Shown here: in pieces, positions 55,780 through 64,000 of the stretch
Layout of the letters: each line of letters starts with the position of its first letter
Position numbering within the stretch: the first letter of the stretch is position 1
Assembly (NCBI GenBank): GCA_021775735.1
Contig: JAJFHG010000010.1
Span: forward strand, 1 to 64,000
DNA: 64,000 bases
Source: Hyphomicrobiaceae bacterium
GTDB taxonomy: Bacteria; Pseudomonadota; Alphaproteobacteria; Rhizobiales; Hyphomicrobiaceae
Direction of reading: 5' to 3'
Program-made: the position numbers and the translations under genes
Notes under the pieces: model-generated
What the model was told of the DNA's origin: nothing
Databases searched by the model: none
Seen by the model: only the letters and a program-made list of their open reading frames with translations

Positions 55780-56159
55780 AAGGCTTGCCTATGTTAGAGG
55801 GCGTCATGCAGAGCTTTTGGTGCGGGCACGAGACCCGAAAAATCAATGCGCCGCGCAACATTAGGCGTGGCGAAGAGCGGACCAGATGCGACACGTTGGC
55901 AGTGAGCTTAGCCGTTGGTGTCTGGTGAACCAACCAACGTGGTGGGTATGATCAACCCACCCCCTTCAGTCCTGCACATTCAGCAGGCAAATGCCTGTCC
56001 GTGGCGTCGGGATAATTGGTGCTAACGCGGCTCGCCGGTCGGGTAAATGGTGGGAAAATCGGTTCTGTTGTGGAATTCTGAGACCGCGGAGCAGAGGTGC
56101 CATTTGGCCGCTTGACCGGCCCTTCGGGGGCGCTTACAAGCAGGGCTCATTTCCCTTGG
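55780..56159. other. spacer upstream of tRNA-Lys
   Basis: 380 bases between the divergent DMT gene and the tRNA; it should hold both promoters. No gene seen. Confidence 0.4.
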
Positions 56160-56234
56160 GGGCCCGTAGCTCAGCGGTAGAGCATCTGACTTTTAATCAG
56201 AGGGTCGAAGGTTCGATCCCTTCCGGGCTCACCA
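56160..56234 (+). tRNA. tRNA-Lys(TTT)
   Basis: Folds by eye into a full cloverleaf. Acceptor GGGCCCG pairs with CGGGCTC (one G-T), the D arm is GCTCAGCGGTAGAGC, the anticodon loop CTTTTAA carries TTT, and the T arm has GGTTCGATCCC. The discriminator base is A and CCA is encoded. The sequence downstream looks like an integrated element, so the 3' end may be its attachment site. Confidence 0.96.
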
Positions 56235-56640
56235 AATTAAACCATTTTGTTTCAAAGCGTTATGCCCTCTCTAGGGGGCAACTTAATTGAGTGGAAAAGG
56301 CTCTGGGGCGCGCACGGGGCGCGTAACAGACATGAGTTGGCTATCGCAAAGTAGAATCCTGGCAGTTTGCAGCAATGCCTCAAGCACCCGTAAGGTGCAC
56401 TCTTGTGCAATCTCCACTCTCAAACCAGCGCGTCGGAAGCCATTCACCGTCTGTTCGAATATCGCTGTAACTGAGCAGTAGATTTTGAACCTAAGCCGAC
56501 AGTTGGTGGCTTCTAATTTCTGCAAAAATTACATGCCCGACATTGCACGCTGGATTTTCAATTAGACGCGTGAGTTTGCTCCGTGGTCCATCCGCGTTCA
56601 TCCTTCTCTTCACGAACAAACGTGAATGGAAGGATCTCAA
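56235..56640. other. spacer between tRNA-Lys and the AlpA gene
   Basis: 406 bases. An 80-residue minus-strand frame at 56283-56525 overlaps an equally open plus-strand frame; neither is convincing. No integrase is present, which is unusual for a tRNA-linked element end. Confidence 0.45.
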
Positions 56641-56877
56641 ATGGAATTTACCAACTCAGCTAAGCTAGCAGCCTCCTTGATCCCATTCGGGCCAGAGGGA
56701 TTACTGCCGCTTCCCGCAGTGATGGTGCTCACTACGCTCTCAAAATCCAAGATTTATAAGGACATCAAGCTAGGGACATTCCCCAAGCCTGTGAAGCTTG
56801 GCGCCCGAAAGTCAGCTTGGCGAGCAAAAGAGATTGAATCTTGGCTCGATAGCCGAACAACAGATCTCGCCGCGTAA
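56641..56877 (+). CDS. AlpA-like phage/island regulator
   Basis: A 78-residue DNA-binding protein of the AlpA/excisionase group. LPAVMVLTTLSKSKIYKDIK is the helix-turn-helix, and GTFPKPVKLGARKSAWRAKE followed by IESWL is the family wing. AlpA proteins switch on integrases or excision of cryptic prophages. The ATG at 56641 has an AAGGA site seven bases before. A perfect hairpin follows the gene. First gene after the tRNA. Confidence 0.88.
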   Translation: MEFTNSAKLAASLIPFGPEGLLPLPAVMVLTTLSKSKIYKDIKLGTFPKPVKLGARKSAWRAKEIESWLDSRTTDLAA

Positions 56878-56888
56878 CCCAATAGTTA

Positions 56889-56919
56889 AGGGTCGCTCCA
56901 CGGCAAATGGAGCGACCCT
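56889..56919 (+). terminator. 12-bp perfect hairpin, terminator-like
   Basis: AGGGTCGCTCCA pairs exactly with TGGAGCGACCCT around CGGCAAA, 12 bases after the AlpA gene. The following sequence is AT-rich but lacks a T-run. Confidence 0.6.
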
Positions 56920-57048
56920 CAGAAATATATAATAACCGGACGTTAGAAGTGTTTATGCGTAGTCTTGGTACCAAGTTTTGCACAACGCTGCAAACTCACC
57001 ACCGCATCTATTTCTTCAAACGTCGATACAAGACGAAAGAAGAAATAA

Positions 57049-57588
57049 ATGAACTACTATGACCGCGAGCACTACTATTTGAACGTGGATTGGGGCTTTC
57101 CCTGGGACTTAACACCGGTTCGGTGGAAGCGTAGGGCGGATTGTGACGAAGAGGACTTTGAGCACAGCCTCAAAGAACGTACAGGTGGACTCTACCAGGG
57201 TGTTTCCTCAAGTTGGGCTCATTTAACGGCGCGCCCTAGCCGCAATTATATTTGTCGCGAAGCACTTCCCAGCGAACTCCGGTTAATTAAATCGAAAGAT
57301 GAAGATTCGAACCGCGGGATTGTTGTAGTCGCTCGCGTATCAAATGGTCCGTGGGTCCTTGTTTATAACGGAGACGGTGGACACGAAGTGAAAGGCCCCT
57401 GTTTCTTTCAAATCGTAACGGCCTGCCACCATGATATTGATGACAGCTTCATACGCTCCTGGGGCGAACAGGCGTCTGAGGCGCTATTTGGGCTATTAAT
57501 CAACCAAGGTAGAACTGCGCCAGATGCATCGTTTTATTCTGGAATTATTCGCGTGTTGCCCTTCCAACGCTTTGTAATTGAGTGGTGA
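57049..57588 (+). CDS. hypothetical protein of the island
   Basis: A 179-residue protein rich in aromatic residues at the N-terminus (MNYYDREHYYLNVDWGFPWD). No signal peptide or membrane span. GPWVLVYNGDGGHEVKGPCF is a central beta-hairpin region. It ends 7 bases before the primase-helicase start, so the two are surely cotranscribed; such small proteins upstream of island replication genes are often of unknown role. Not recognised. Confidence 0.65.
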   Translation: MNYYDREHYYLNVDWGFPWDLTPVRWKRRADCDEEDFEHSLKERTGGLYQGVSSSWAHLTARPSRNYICREALPSELRLIKSKDEDSNRGIVVVARVSNGPWVLVYNGDGGHEVKGPCFFQIVTACHHDIDDSFIRSWGEQASEALFGLLINQGRTAPDASFYSGIIRVLPFQRFVIEW

Positions 57589-57595
57589 GGGCGTC

Positions 57596-59815
57596 ATGAA
57601 TAAACAAAATCTTACACTTGATAAAGTCGACGCGTATCAGTTTCTCTCAACGCTTGGCAGTGTTTCACAAACGCAAAACATTCATGTGTTTCAGACGTTT
57701 GATGACAATGAATCTAGAAAATCTCCATCTTTGATAGATCAGCCGAAAGGTACGTTTCAGGATAGCTGGCCTCAACTGGAGCGCCTCAATAAAAAGGGGG
57801 CCGGTATTTTCGTTACCATCAATGAGACTGGTGGTAGGGACCGACGCAACGCGAATATTACTCATATTCGCGCAATTTTTTGTGACGATGACGGTGACTG
57901 GTCTCCGCCAAAGGGATTTCCAAAGCCCCATTTGACGGTACGCACTTCAAGCAAAGGTGACGAAAATCGATATCAAAAAATATGGCTAGTTTCTGATTTT
58001 GAAGCTGAGGACTTCCAGTTCGCAATGTCTAAGTTCGTTGAATGGGGCTCAGATCCAAACGCCAAGGACCTTGCCAGAGTTCTTCGGATTCCCGGAACAT
58101 TTCATTGCAAAGAAGCCCCAAGCCTTGTGTTGCTTGAAGAGTGTGTGACGATAGACAAGCAGCCCCCATACAAGAAGTTAGATTTCTTAGAATTCATTGA
58201 CTTTGCCAAGGCTTCTGTCGGTGGCGATCAAGAACCAAGGAAATCCTCACTGCCGTATGGTTTTGCAGCAGGTGTTGGAAGCGAACCCGCGTTTGCTAGG
58301 GCCTCAAACTACATTAAAAACGAAGCGCCAAAGGCAATAGCACATCATCCAGTTTTTCCGCGCGATTCTACCGCATTTAAGGTTGCTTGTAGGATGGCGG
58401 ACTTCGGGGTGTCGCTACAGCAATGTCGAGAATTGCTTGGTGAATGGAACACAATAAAGGTCGATGATCCCCTGCCAGAAACTGACCTGGATCGTATTAG
58501 CAAGAGTGCGTTTAGAAACAGAAAATCACCACTTGGCTGTGACAACCCTACAGCCGGTTTTGACAATACGCGGCTTACCGACGATTCCGCGGCCAGTAAT
58601 ACTCCGCTATTTCGTTCTGCCGCGCGCTGGGTCGGAGTCGAGCCCAAACCGACGCCCTTTCTTTTTCAAGGACTCATTCCGCTAAACCACGTGACGCTGC
58701 TACACGGCGACGGCGGCGTCGGAAAATCTCTATTGGCGCTCCAAATGATGACATGCGTTGCGTCTGGGAAAGATTTTCTAGATTTCGATACCCGTCTAAA
58801 AGGTTCGGCGGTCGGCCTGTTTAAAGAAGATGATGAAAACGAAAATCATAAGCGACTAAAACGAAACTGCGAGTCTTTAGGCGTCCCTTATGAAGAGGTG
58901 GCTGATCGAATTTTTATAGAGAGAAGCCTGCGAGTGGATGATGACGATACTTTGTGGGACGAGAAGGGGGTCACAAAGGCATTAGCACTCGTCGAGTCGT
59001 TCATACGTAGCGTGGAAGACTGTCGACTTTTAGTTTTGGACAACGTCTCGCATCTCTATTCAGCATCAGAGATTGATCGTGGCCCGGTCACGAAATTCAT
59101 TGATCGCCTTTCTAAAATATCTGAGGACAACAATATGGCTACGGTCCTAGTTCATCATGACAGGAAGCCTTCTCCTGGTGCCGTTGTAACGGATCGCCGC
59201 CATGCGGCTGGCGGCTCGGCGGCGTGGACAAACCGGCCGCGCGCTACATTAAATATTTCCGATAGCAACAAGAACGACGGCACTAGGTTATTAGATAGTG
59301 GCAAAGCAAATCGTTCAGAAGAATGTGGTCCCGTGCCCATAAAATGGAATAACTTCGCGTTCCACAGAGTGGGGAGTTCGGTGGAGCACAAAAAGTGCCA
59401 CAAATTTGTTCGCACGCGTATAGCCAAACTGATTGCTGACAAAACAAACCTGAGCCCTAGTCCTCATGCCTCGAATTGGGCTGCAAAAGTATTGGAAAAA
59501 GATGGAGGCAATCCTGGATTCAGTGTTGCTGAAATTGAAGCAGTTCTTGAGGCAATGGTCGGAACTTTTTTACGGACTGAAAAGTATGGAAAGCCCAGGT
59601 ACAACAAAAAGAACGGTGCCGATATTCGTACGCAACGCTACGCGCTAATCAAAAACGAGGAAGGTTATGGTTCACGAGAAGAGACAGTGGAACCGGTTCC
59701 AGATAGTTCGTGGCCGAACCTGCGCAACACAGAAAAGATCAACATTCCCAGTGAGTTAGCCGTGGGCGATGGTTCAACAAAAGATACAGTCTACAAAGAA
59801 CCGTCACCTTGTTGA
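57596..59815 (+). CDS. RepB-like primase fused to RecA-fold helicase
   Basis: About 739 residues from the ATG at 57596 (GAGGG site). The N-terminal 200 residues match the RepB-type archaeo-eukaryotic primase layout: GAGIFVTINETGG, then IRAIFCDDDGD with metal-binding aspartates, and LTVRTSSKGDENRYQKIWLV. Residues about 350-570 form a RepA-like hexameric helicase: Walker A HGDGGVGKSLLALQ, Walker B CRLLVLDNVSHLY, and VLVHHDRKPSPG with an arginine-finger-like region. Such proteins start replication of integrative elements and satellite prophages. The last 160 residues are not recognised. Confidence 0.85.
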   Translation: MNKQNLTLDKVDAYQFLSTLGSVSQTQNIHVFQTFDDNESRKSPSLIDQPKGTFQDSWPQLERLNKKGAGIFVTINETGGRDRRNANITHIRAIFCDDDGDWSPPKGFPKPHLTVRTSSKGDENRYQKIWLVSDFEAEDFQFAMSKFVEWGSDPNAKDLARVLRIPGTFHCKEAPSLVLLEECVTIDKQPPYKKLDFLEFIDFAKASVGGDQEPRKSSLPYGFAAGVGSEPAFARASNYIKNEAPKAIAHHPVFPRDSTAFKVACRMADFGVSLQQCRELLGEWNTIKVDDPLPETDLDRISKSAFRNRKSPLGCDNPTAGFDNTRLTDDSAASNTPLFRSAARWVGVEPKPTPFLFQGLIPLNHVTLLHGDGGVGKSLLALQMMTCVASGKDFLDFDTRLKGSAVGLFKEDDENENHKRLKRNCESLGVPYEEVADRIFIERSLRVDDDDTLWDEKGVTKALALVESFIRSVEDCRLLVLDNVSHLYSASEIDRGPVTKFIDRLSKISEDNNMATVLVHHDRKPSPGAVVTDRRHAAGGSAAWTNRPRATLNISDSNKNDGTRLLDSGKANRSEECGPVPIKWNNFAFHRVGSSVEHKKCHKFVRTRIAKLIADKTNLSPSPHASNWAAKVLEKDGGNPGFSVAEIEAVLEAMVGTFLRTEKYGKPRYNKKNGADIRTQRYALIKNEEGYGSREETVEPVPDSSWPNLRNTEKINIPSELAVGDGSTKDTVYKEPSPC

Positions 59816-59847
59816 TTTCAAACGATTTTTCCGGTTGCGGAGGTTCC

Positions 59848-59977
59848 ACCTACTACGTAGGTAGGCTGAAGCGCCCCTTTTAGGGGCCGCTTACGCCTTC
59901 AATACCAATGGTGCGCTCAAATTGTTTCTTAGGCATCGAACCGGCAAAGTAATTGAGCTTCGGAAATAAAACGAAGC
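59848..59977. other. cluster of three hairpins after the primase gene
   Basis: ACCTAC/GTAGGT (59848-59862, 3-base loop), a stem around CCCCTTTTAGGGG with extra AAGCG/CGCTT pairing (59869-59892), and GCTTCG/CGAAGC (59957-59977). Possible replication origin, transcript-end structure or small RNA; no T-run follows any of them. Confidence 0.5.
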
Positions 59978-60045
59978 GAGCCCCAGAGCGGCTGGTACCC
60001 GCAACTGAGGCTCTAGGTCCAACCGTCTATGTGGAGACGTGAACC

Positions 60046-61104
60046 ATGAACAACAATACTATTCGCGCTATGCCTCGACGCATAGGCTTTTTGGGTGCTT
60101 TTCTAATTATTTCTGCAAGTGCTCTTTTGGGTGCCTACTACGGCTTTACGCTGGGGAGCCATTTGGCTCCGTCCATCGGTTTGGTGTTTGCTGCTGCTGC
60201 GCTGGGTGGTGAGCTGTTAAAACCATTGGCTGTATTGGGAGCGTTTGAGGCTCTACGTTCGCGAGAAATCCTTAGAGCCCTTCTGTGTAGTCTTATGGCG
60301 GTGGTGTGCGTTGCCTATAGCTTTACCGCTGAGCTGAGCCTCGCAGCCGGTGGGCGAGGGGACATGGCCAGCGAGCGTGGAGCACTGCGAGACAACACCG
60401 AAGCCCTGCGTCGCAGCCGGACACGTGCTGAACGTGAATTACAACAGCTTACTTTTGCGCGTCCGGTCAAAGAGCTGGAGCCCTTTATCGCCAAGCTGTC
60501 CGCCACGCCAGGGGCGAATGGTTGTGCCACGGAACCGGATGGACCCATAAGTCGTAAGGTTTGCGGCAAGGTTGCCGAGTTGCGTGCAGAAGCTGCGCGG
60601 TCCAAGCGGCGTTATGAGCTCGACCAGGCCATTGTGAACGCTGGCGCTGTACTGTCCGGTCAATCGAAGCACGTATCGCATGCTGATCCCTTAGCGTCAG
60701 CACTGTCCGCCTATGCGACCGCGTCCGGACACCAAGTTGCGGCGGACACATTGGCTCCATGGCTTGCCCTAATCCCCGTTCTGTTTTTGGAGCTAGGATC
60801 ATCTCTAGCGCTGGTAATTGCGCGTTCGATTGATGTGCAGCGCAAGCCTAAACGCCCAGCTCCGCGCAAGCCACCGTCTAAAAAAGTACGGCGCGAACAA
60901 AAGTCGGGCGCGATTGGAGGGAATGTTGTCGAACTGCTCAAAATTCGTGGTGGTGAAATAAAAAGCGGACAGCGGGGACTGGCAAAAGCGCTGGGCGTTT
61001 CTAAGTCACGCGTGAATGAAATTCTTCATGAACTAGCGTCTGCTGGACAGATCGCACTGGACACTACGTGTACCGGTACGCGAATAAAATTAGTCGCCGC
61101 ATAG
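60046..61104 (+). CDS. membrane protein with C-terminal winged helix
   Basis: A 352-residue protein with an uncommon layout. Three or four membrane spans lie within residues 12-100 (FLGAFLIISASALLGAYYGF, LLCSLMAVVCVAYSFTAELS), then a charged helical part with two or three cysteines, a further span near 243-265 (LALIPVLFLELGSSLALVIA), a Lys/Pro/Arg linker, and a last 60-residue winged helix (QRGLAKALGVSKSRVNEILH). It could be a membrane-held regulator of the element, or a mobilisation protein. Starts with ATG behind GTGGAGACGTG. Confidence 0.75.
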   Translation: MNNNTIRAMPRRIGFLGAFLIISASALLGAYYGFTLGSHLAPSIGLVFAAAALGGELLKPLAVLGAFEALRSREILRALLCSLMAVVCVAYSFTAELSLAAGGRGDMASERGALRDNTEALRRSRTRAERELQQLTFARPVKELEPFIAKLSATPGANGCATEPDGPISRKVCGKVAELRAEAARSKRRYELDQAIVNAGAVLSGQSKHVSHADPLASALSAYATASGHQVAADTLAPWLALIPVLFLELGSSLALVIARSIDVQRKPKRPAPRKPPSKKVRREQKSGAIGGNVVELLKIRGGEIKSGQRGLAKALGVSKSRVNEILHELASAGQIALDTTCTGTRIKLVAA

Positions 61105-61373
61105 TCGTGACCCAAAACTTTTATTCCTAGTTGATGCAACATTTAGACGCCTAGGATGCGCGCTGAGACGCGGGTGTTTGCAAAGCTACATATCGTCGTC
61201 TTAGCGATCAATTCTAGCTACGAGTGCCGTTGCAGCTTTCAATGGGCGTCTTTTGAAGAGACCTGGTTGATTTGAGATTGTTATGTCTAGCGGACTAAGG
61301 ACGGCCATAAGCAGACCAGCTGTGGTAGTGCTGGTGACGTCTGCTAATGACGCTGAGCAGAATTGATCCTGTC
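61105..61373. other. spacer with 46-bp-type palindromes
   Basis: 269 bases between the membrane-HTH gene and the IS3 remnant; the only clear content is the minus-strand repeat pair at 61281-61366. Confidence 0.5.
61281..61366 (-). repeat. 46-bp-period palindromes, two units, minus strand
   Basis: On the minus strand, units start at 61361 (TCTGCTCAGCGTCATTAGCA) and 61315 (TCTGCTTATGGCC...), exactly 46 bases apart. Orientation is opposite to the other three loci. The first unit begins 13 bases after the transposase stop codon. Confidence 0.7.
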
Positions 61374-61692
61374 CTATCGTGGCAATGGAACGATGACATC
61401 TGGCGCTGGTGGTCGGTAGTTGGGCGATGAATCCGGAAGTTGTGATAGTAGTGACGGCGCCAATCCTCAATCACGACCTGCGCTGCATTCAGTGTGTAGA
61501 AGATTTCTCCGATTAGGAGTTCATCACTCAGTCGGACGTTGAAGCTCTCCACATAGCCGTTCTCCCACGGACCTCCAGGCTCAATGTGCGCAGTCTTGGC
61601 GCCAACTGCCATGATCCAGGTTCTAACGGCTTCGGCGATCAATTCGGCCCCCTTGTCTGAACGGATGAGGCTTGGCACCCCGCGCAGAATGA
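61374..61692 (-). pseudogene. IS3-family transposase remnant
   Basis: The minus strand encodes a piece of an IS3-group rve integrase: RGVPSLIRSDKGAELIAEAV with the second catalytic Asp, then GGPWENGYVESFNVRLSDEL with the catalytic Glu and EIFYTLNAAQVVIEDWRRHY. The frame then shifts; the original end YRPPAPDVIVPLPR and stop are readable in another frame to 61374. The N-terminal half and OrfA are missing, so the element is dead. Its upstream edge near 61692 is an abrupt junction. Confidence 0.88.
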
Positions 61693-61878
61693 CCTAACCT
61701 TAGATCCGGACCTACCGATAGGTGCACGTTAGTTGAGCGGGCGGTATTGAAAAACATTTGTGGCCCGTTCTATATTGCAATTACGAATTCGTTGAGTTTG
61801 AGATGCCATATCAATTTTATTGAGAAATTCAAAAAGGCCCGGTGTCCATACTTGATGAGCTTTGAGAGGGAGTTCATT

Positions 61879-63624
61879 ATGTCTCGTTTTGTGTGTCTAT
61901 TTTCCATTTTATATTTGTCCTTTTTCTACGCAAACGCGAGTCAAGCCGTTTCCTGCGGCTTTGAAAAGTTAGATTTTTGCTTCAAAGAGAGAGATGAAAA
62001 AATAAGCGAGCAGAAAATCAAGAAGGTCAAAGAAATTGTTGGATCGAAATATGCCACCATATCAAAAAATCAGTGGAAGTTTTATCGCTTGCCCAAAGAT
62101 GTGGATATAGAATTTGGATATACTCAACTTCACTTCTCTTTTGTTGACAAGAAACTGAACGCTTACAAAGACTCACAGAACAGAGTGAAGACCTTCTTGA
62201 ACCATTCGTTGTGGGATTGGGTTAAAAGCATCTTTGTTGTAAAAAACAAAGTTTATCTAGTTTCTATTGATGTTTTTGCGGGTGCTGACGAGGGTAAACT
62301 TATCGGTCATAAAACTTTGTTTTACGTGAGCGAAACTGAGAGCTTTACTAAGCTCGAAAGCAAAAACGCCCTTGATCTTGAGGGATCTGTTGGCTTTCAT
62401 CAGAAGAGTGATGAAGCAATATTGGTCAAGCTCACTGTGCGCCGTAGCGATAAAACAGACATTACGCTCAGCAACGTAAAACACCTCGTTGCCCAATCCG
62501 CCAAGCTCGCTGCACTCACCAGCAACATAAGCAGTCTTGTAAATACTAAATTGTTGAGTAAATATCAGGAGACATTGAACAATGTAGAGTCCGCACTCGC
62601 TAGCTTCGAAGAAATTTCAGAAATGACACGTCGTGTCAAATTGCAGCGGGCAGAAGGCAAGATAATCGCATTCGACTATGATTTTCTTGCGCCTAAAACT
62701 AATTTCGGACGCTTTAAGTTAAAAGTGGGCATTGCATTTGAACGCTCACTGCTTACCCGCGGCGGCGCACGCAATGCATCAGACATTCTGCAACGAAAAA
62801 TCTTTTTCACTGAGAATACCAAGTCTCTTCACTCGTACATCGACGATCACGACATCTCTAAACCCTTTGTGCAAGGACTGGCCGCAGACAAGCCGGATGT
62901 GCTTGGTGCATGCAGTAAAATCAAATTAGCATTGTCTAAGCGACTAATCAGTACAGATGTAATCCTCGGCCTAAACGCTTACATTGAGCAAAATATAGAT
63001 AAGTTTAAGCGCAACTGGGATTCTGACTGCCTGCGAGAGAAGGATCTCAAAATTTTGGCTACCTTAAAAATTCAGCCTGCAATTGGTTTCGGGATTCCAG
63101 GTAGTCCAGTTGCAACAGAATTTAATCGACAAATACCGATCATTGATGCGGTAAGCGTGCTGATAAAAAATGGAGCGGACGCTGATGCGATTAAGTTGGG
63201 GTCGGATAGGCTTCGCGATCGCCAAGAAACTCAGCAAATTAGGTTGATAGATCGCATTCCTATTGTACTCAGGGAAGCGTCAGAAGTGCTTGGCGATACA
63301 GGATCTGTGATTGAATTTTTGCTGCGTGCAAAGGCAGATAGAGGTCTTGCGTGCTACAATGGCGAAATCCACGACATCAAAGACAAAGAATGGAACAATG
63401 CCGGGGCATTGACATTGAAGGATGGAATCCCCGTTGAGCTCATATTTAAGTTTGAGCCATCACCTCGAGATACTATACGCCCAAAGCTTGTTGAGCTAAT
63501 CATAAAAAAACCAGATCCCGAAACCATGCAGCATTATCGCAAATCCGCAAAAAATCGTAAGAATGGTAGTTGTGCTGGTGGGTTCAAGCCTTGGGAAGTA
63601 AACACTGCTGAGGCAAACAACTAG
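61879..63624 (+). CDS. AT-rich secreted orphan protein
   Basis: About 581 residues from the ATG at 61879 (GAGAGGGAG site); the frame to 61747 adds unrelated residues. A signal peptide (SRFVCLFSILYLSFFYANA) precedes a large soluble, mostly helical product with no recognised domain. DIEFGYTQLHFSFVDKK and KNKVYLVSIDVFAGADEGK look like a beta-rich first half; RARSLLTRGGARNAS-like basic segments follow. Base composition is clearly more AT-rich than the window, which indicates recent acquisition. Function unknown. Confidence 0.65.
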   Translation: MSRFVCLFSILYLSFFYANASQAVSCGFEKLDFCFKERDEKISEQKIKKVKEIVGSKYATISKNQWKFYRLPKDVDIEFGYTQLHFSFVDKKLNAYKDSQNRVKTFLNHSLWDWVKSIFVVKNKVYLVSIDVFAGADEGKLIGHKTLFYVSETESFTKLESKNALDLEGSVGFHQKSDEAILVKLTVRRSDKTDITLSNVKHLVAQSAKLAALTSNISSLVNTKLLSKYQETLNNVESALASFEEISEMTRRVKLQRAEGKIIAFDYDFLAPKTNFGRFKLKVGIAFERSLLTRGGARNASDILQRKIFFTENTKSLHSYIDDHDISKPFVQGLAADKPDVLGACSKIKLALSKRLISTDVILGLNAYIEQNIDKFKRNWDSDCLREKDLKILATLKIQPAIGFGIPGSPVATEFNRQIPIIDAVSVLIKNGADADAIKLGSDRLRDRQETQQIRLIDRIPIVLREASEVLGDTGSVIEFLLRAKADRGLACYNGEIHDIKDKEWNNAGALTLKDGIPVELIFKFEPSPRDTIRPKLVELIIKKPDPETMQHYRKSAKNRKNGSCAGGFKPWEVNTAEANN

Positions 63625-63629
63625 ATTCA

Positions 63630-63655
63630 ATCAATCTCAAAAAAAATTGATTGTA
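63630..63655 (+). terminator. AT-rich hairpin after the orphan gene
   Basis: CAATCAAT (63630-63637) pairs with ATTGATTG (63648-63655) around CTCAAAAAAA, followed by TATTTTG. A weak terminator for the preceding gene. Confidence 0.5.
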
Positions 63656-63839
63656 TTTTGTCCGCGTTTGTCGTCGCAGCCGTATCAGGTCTTAATTGTT
63701 CTGGTCGCCATGATATAAAGTGGCTGCACTTGGCATTTGAACAGACGTGAACGTTTCCTATGCACAGGGCGCATTTATTATGTTTTGTCAAACATAGTTC
63801 TGTAAGAAGAAAGCCAATTTTTATGAGGTCAGGAATGCG

Positions 63840-64000
63840 CTATCTCCTAGTAAACTGAGGGTCGCCCACAATGGCGCGACGAACGGCGACTACGCTTTCC
63901 CGAACGACACCGGGGGCGCTTTTTACAAACTGCTCGTCTGCTACACGACGCATCTTCTCGACAGTTTCGTCAGTTGCGTCGCCGTCTATGTAAAAATTAT
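63840..64000 (-). CDS. partial CDS, possible phage tail tape-measure C-terminus
   Basis: The 3' end of a minus-strand gene that runs off the window. The visible end reads NFYIDGDATDETVEKMRRVA, then a short basic close (RESVVAVRRAIVG, DPQFTRR) and stop. A charged helix of this type is common at the C-termini of phage tail tape-measure or minor tail proteins, which would fit the element context. The evidence is weak because only about 53 residues are visible. Confidence 0.4.
   Translation of the reverse strand, partial: NFYIDGDATDETVEKMRRVADEQFVKSAPGVVRESVVAVRRAIVGDPQFTRR

Noticed and set aside
56283-56525. 80-residue minus-strand ORF next to tRNA-Lys
   Set aside because: The opposite strand is equally open, no integrase motif is present and no ribosome site is seen.
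61295-61678. Intact 127-residue integrase protein
   Set aside because: The sequence matches only part of an IS3 transposase, then shifts frame; it is listed as a pseudogene instead.

Overview
The window looks like the chromosome of an alphaproteobacterium, most likely of the order Hyphomicrobiales (Rhizobiales). The evidence is gene content and order: a DUF1489 protein, a glnB-glnA pair behind a sigma-54-type promoter, and the run gyrA-coaD-peptidylprolyl isomerase x2-queA-tgt near uvrA and ssb. Signal peptides, an autotransporter barrel, L,D-transpeptidases and a lipoprotein show a Gram-negative envelope. No species can be named from the sequence alone.

Layout. 1-24.6 kb is mostly ordinary chromosome: a PLP aminotransferase, an RTX repeat protein, an alpha/beta hydrolase, a cytochrome c, nitrogen assimilation (glnB-glnA), the bifunctional NAD(P)HX repair enzyme, two hotdog thioesterases, two tandem L,D-transpeptidases, a polysaccharide deacetylase and many small membrane or secreted proteins. 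24.7-31.3 kb is gene-poor and repeat-rich. A perfect 52-bp direct repeat (25748-25799 and 29950-30001) bounds a 4.2-kb block holding an unusual VOC-transmembrane-coiled-coil-peptidoglycan-binding fusion. Palindromes, a decayed gene copy and a 46-bp-period array follow. 31.4-34.5 kb is a large autotransporter with four about 102-residue repeats. 34.6-36.1 kb is a DUF2817 gene with 46-bp-period repeats on both sides. 36.1-55.8 kb is the conserved core: uvrA, chrA, a GST, a YkgJ protein, a membrane pentapeptide-repeat protein, ssb, a CDF transporter, a PRC-barrel protein, gyrA, coaD, two cyclophilins, queA, tgt and a DMT exporter. 56.2-64 kb begins at tRNA-Lys(TTT) and reads as an integrated element: AlpA-like regulator, primase-helicase, structured spacer, membrane-winged-helix protein, IS3 remnant, an AT-rich secreted orphan and a possible phage tail gene running off the end.

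Most notable observation: an imperfect palindrome (arms of the form TCYGC/GCRGA around a GGCCC-like centre) recurs at four loci, and within the multi-unit loci it recurs at exactly 46-bp spacing. The stems show a paired T:A to C:G change between copies. There are no cas genes. It resembles the uncharacterised intergenic repeats that produce spurious ORFs in rhizobial genomes. Other items worth a look are the 52-bp-bounded block without a recombinase, a Tgt that has lost two of three zinc cysteines, and the domain fusions at 26.8-28.2 kb and 60.0-61.1 kb.

All calls are from reading the sequence and translations by eye; no database search was run.
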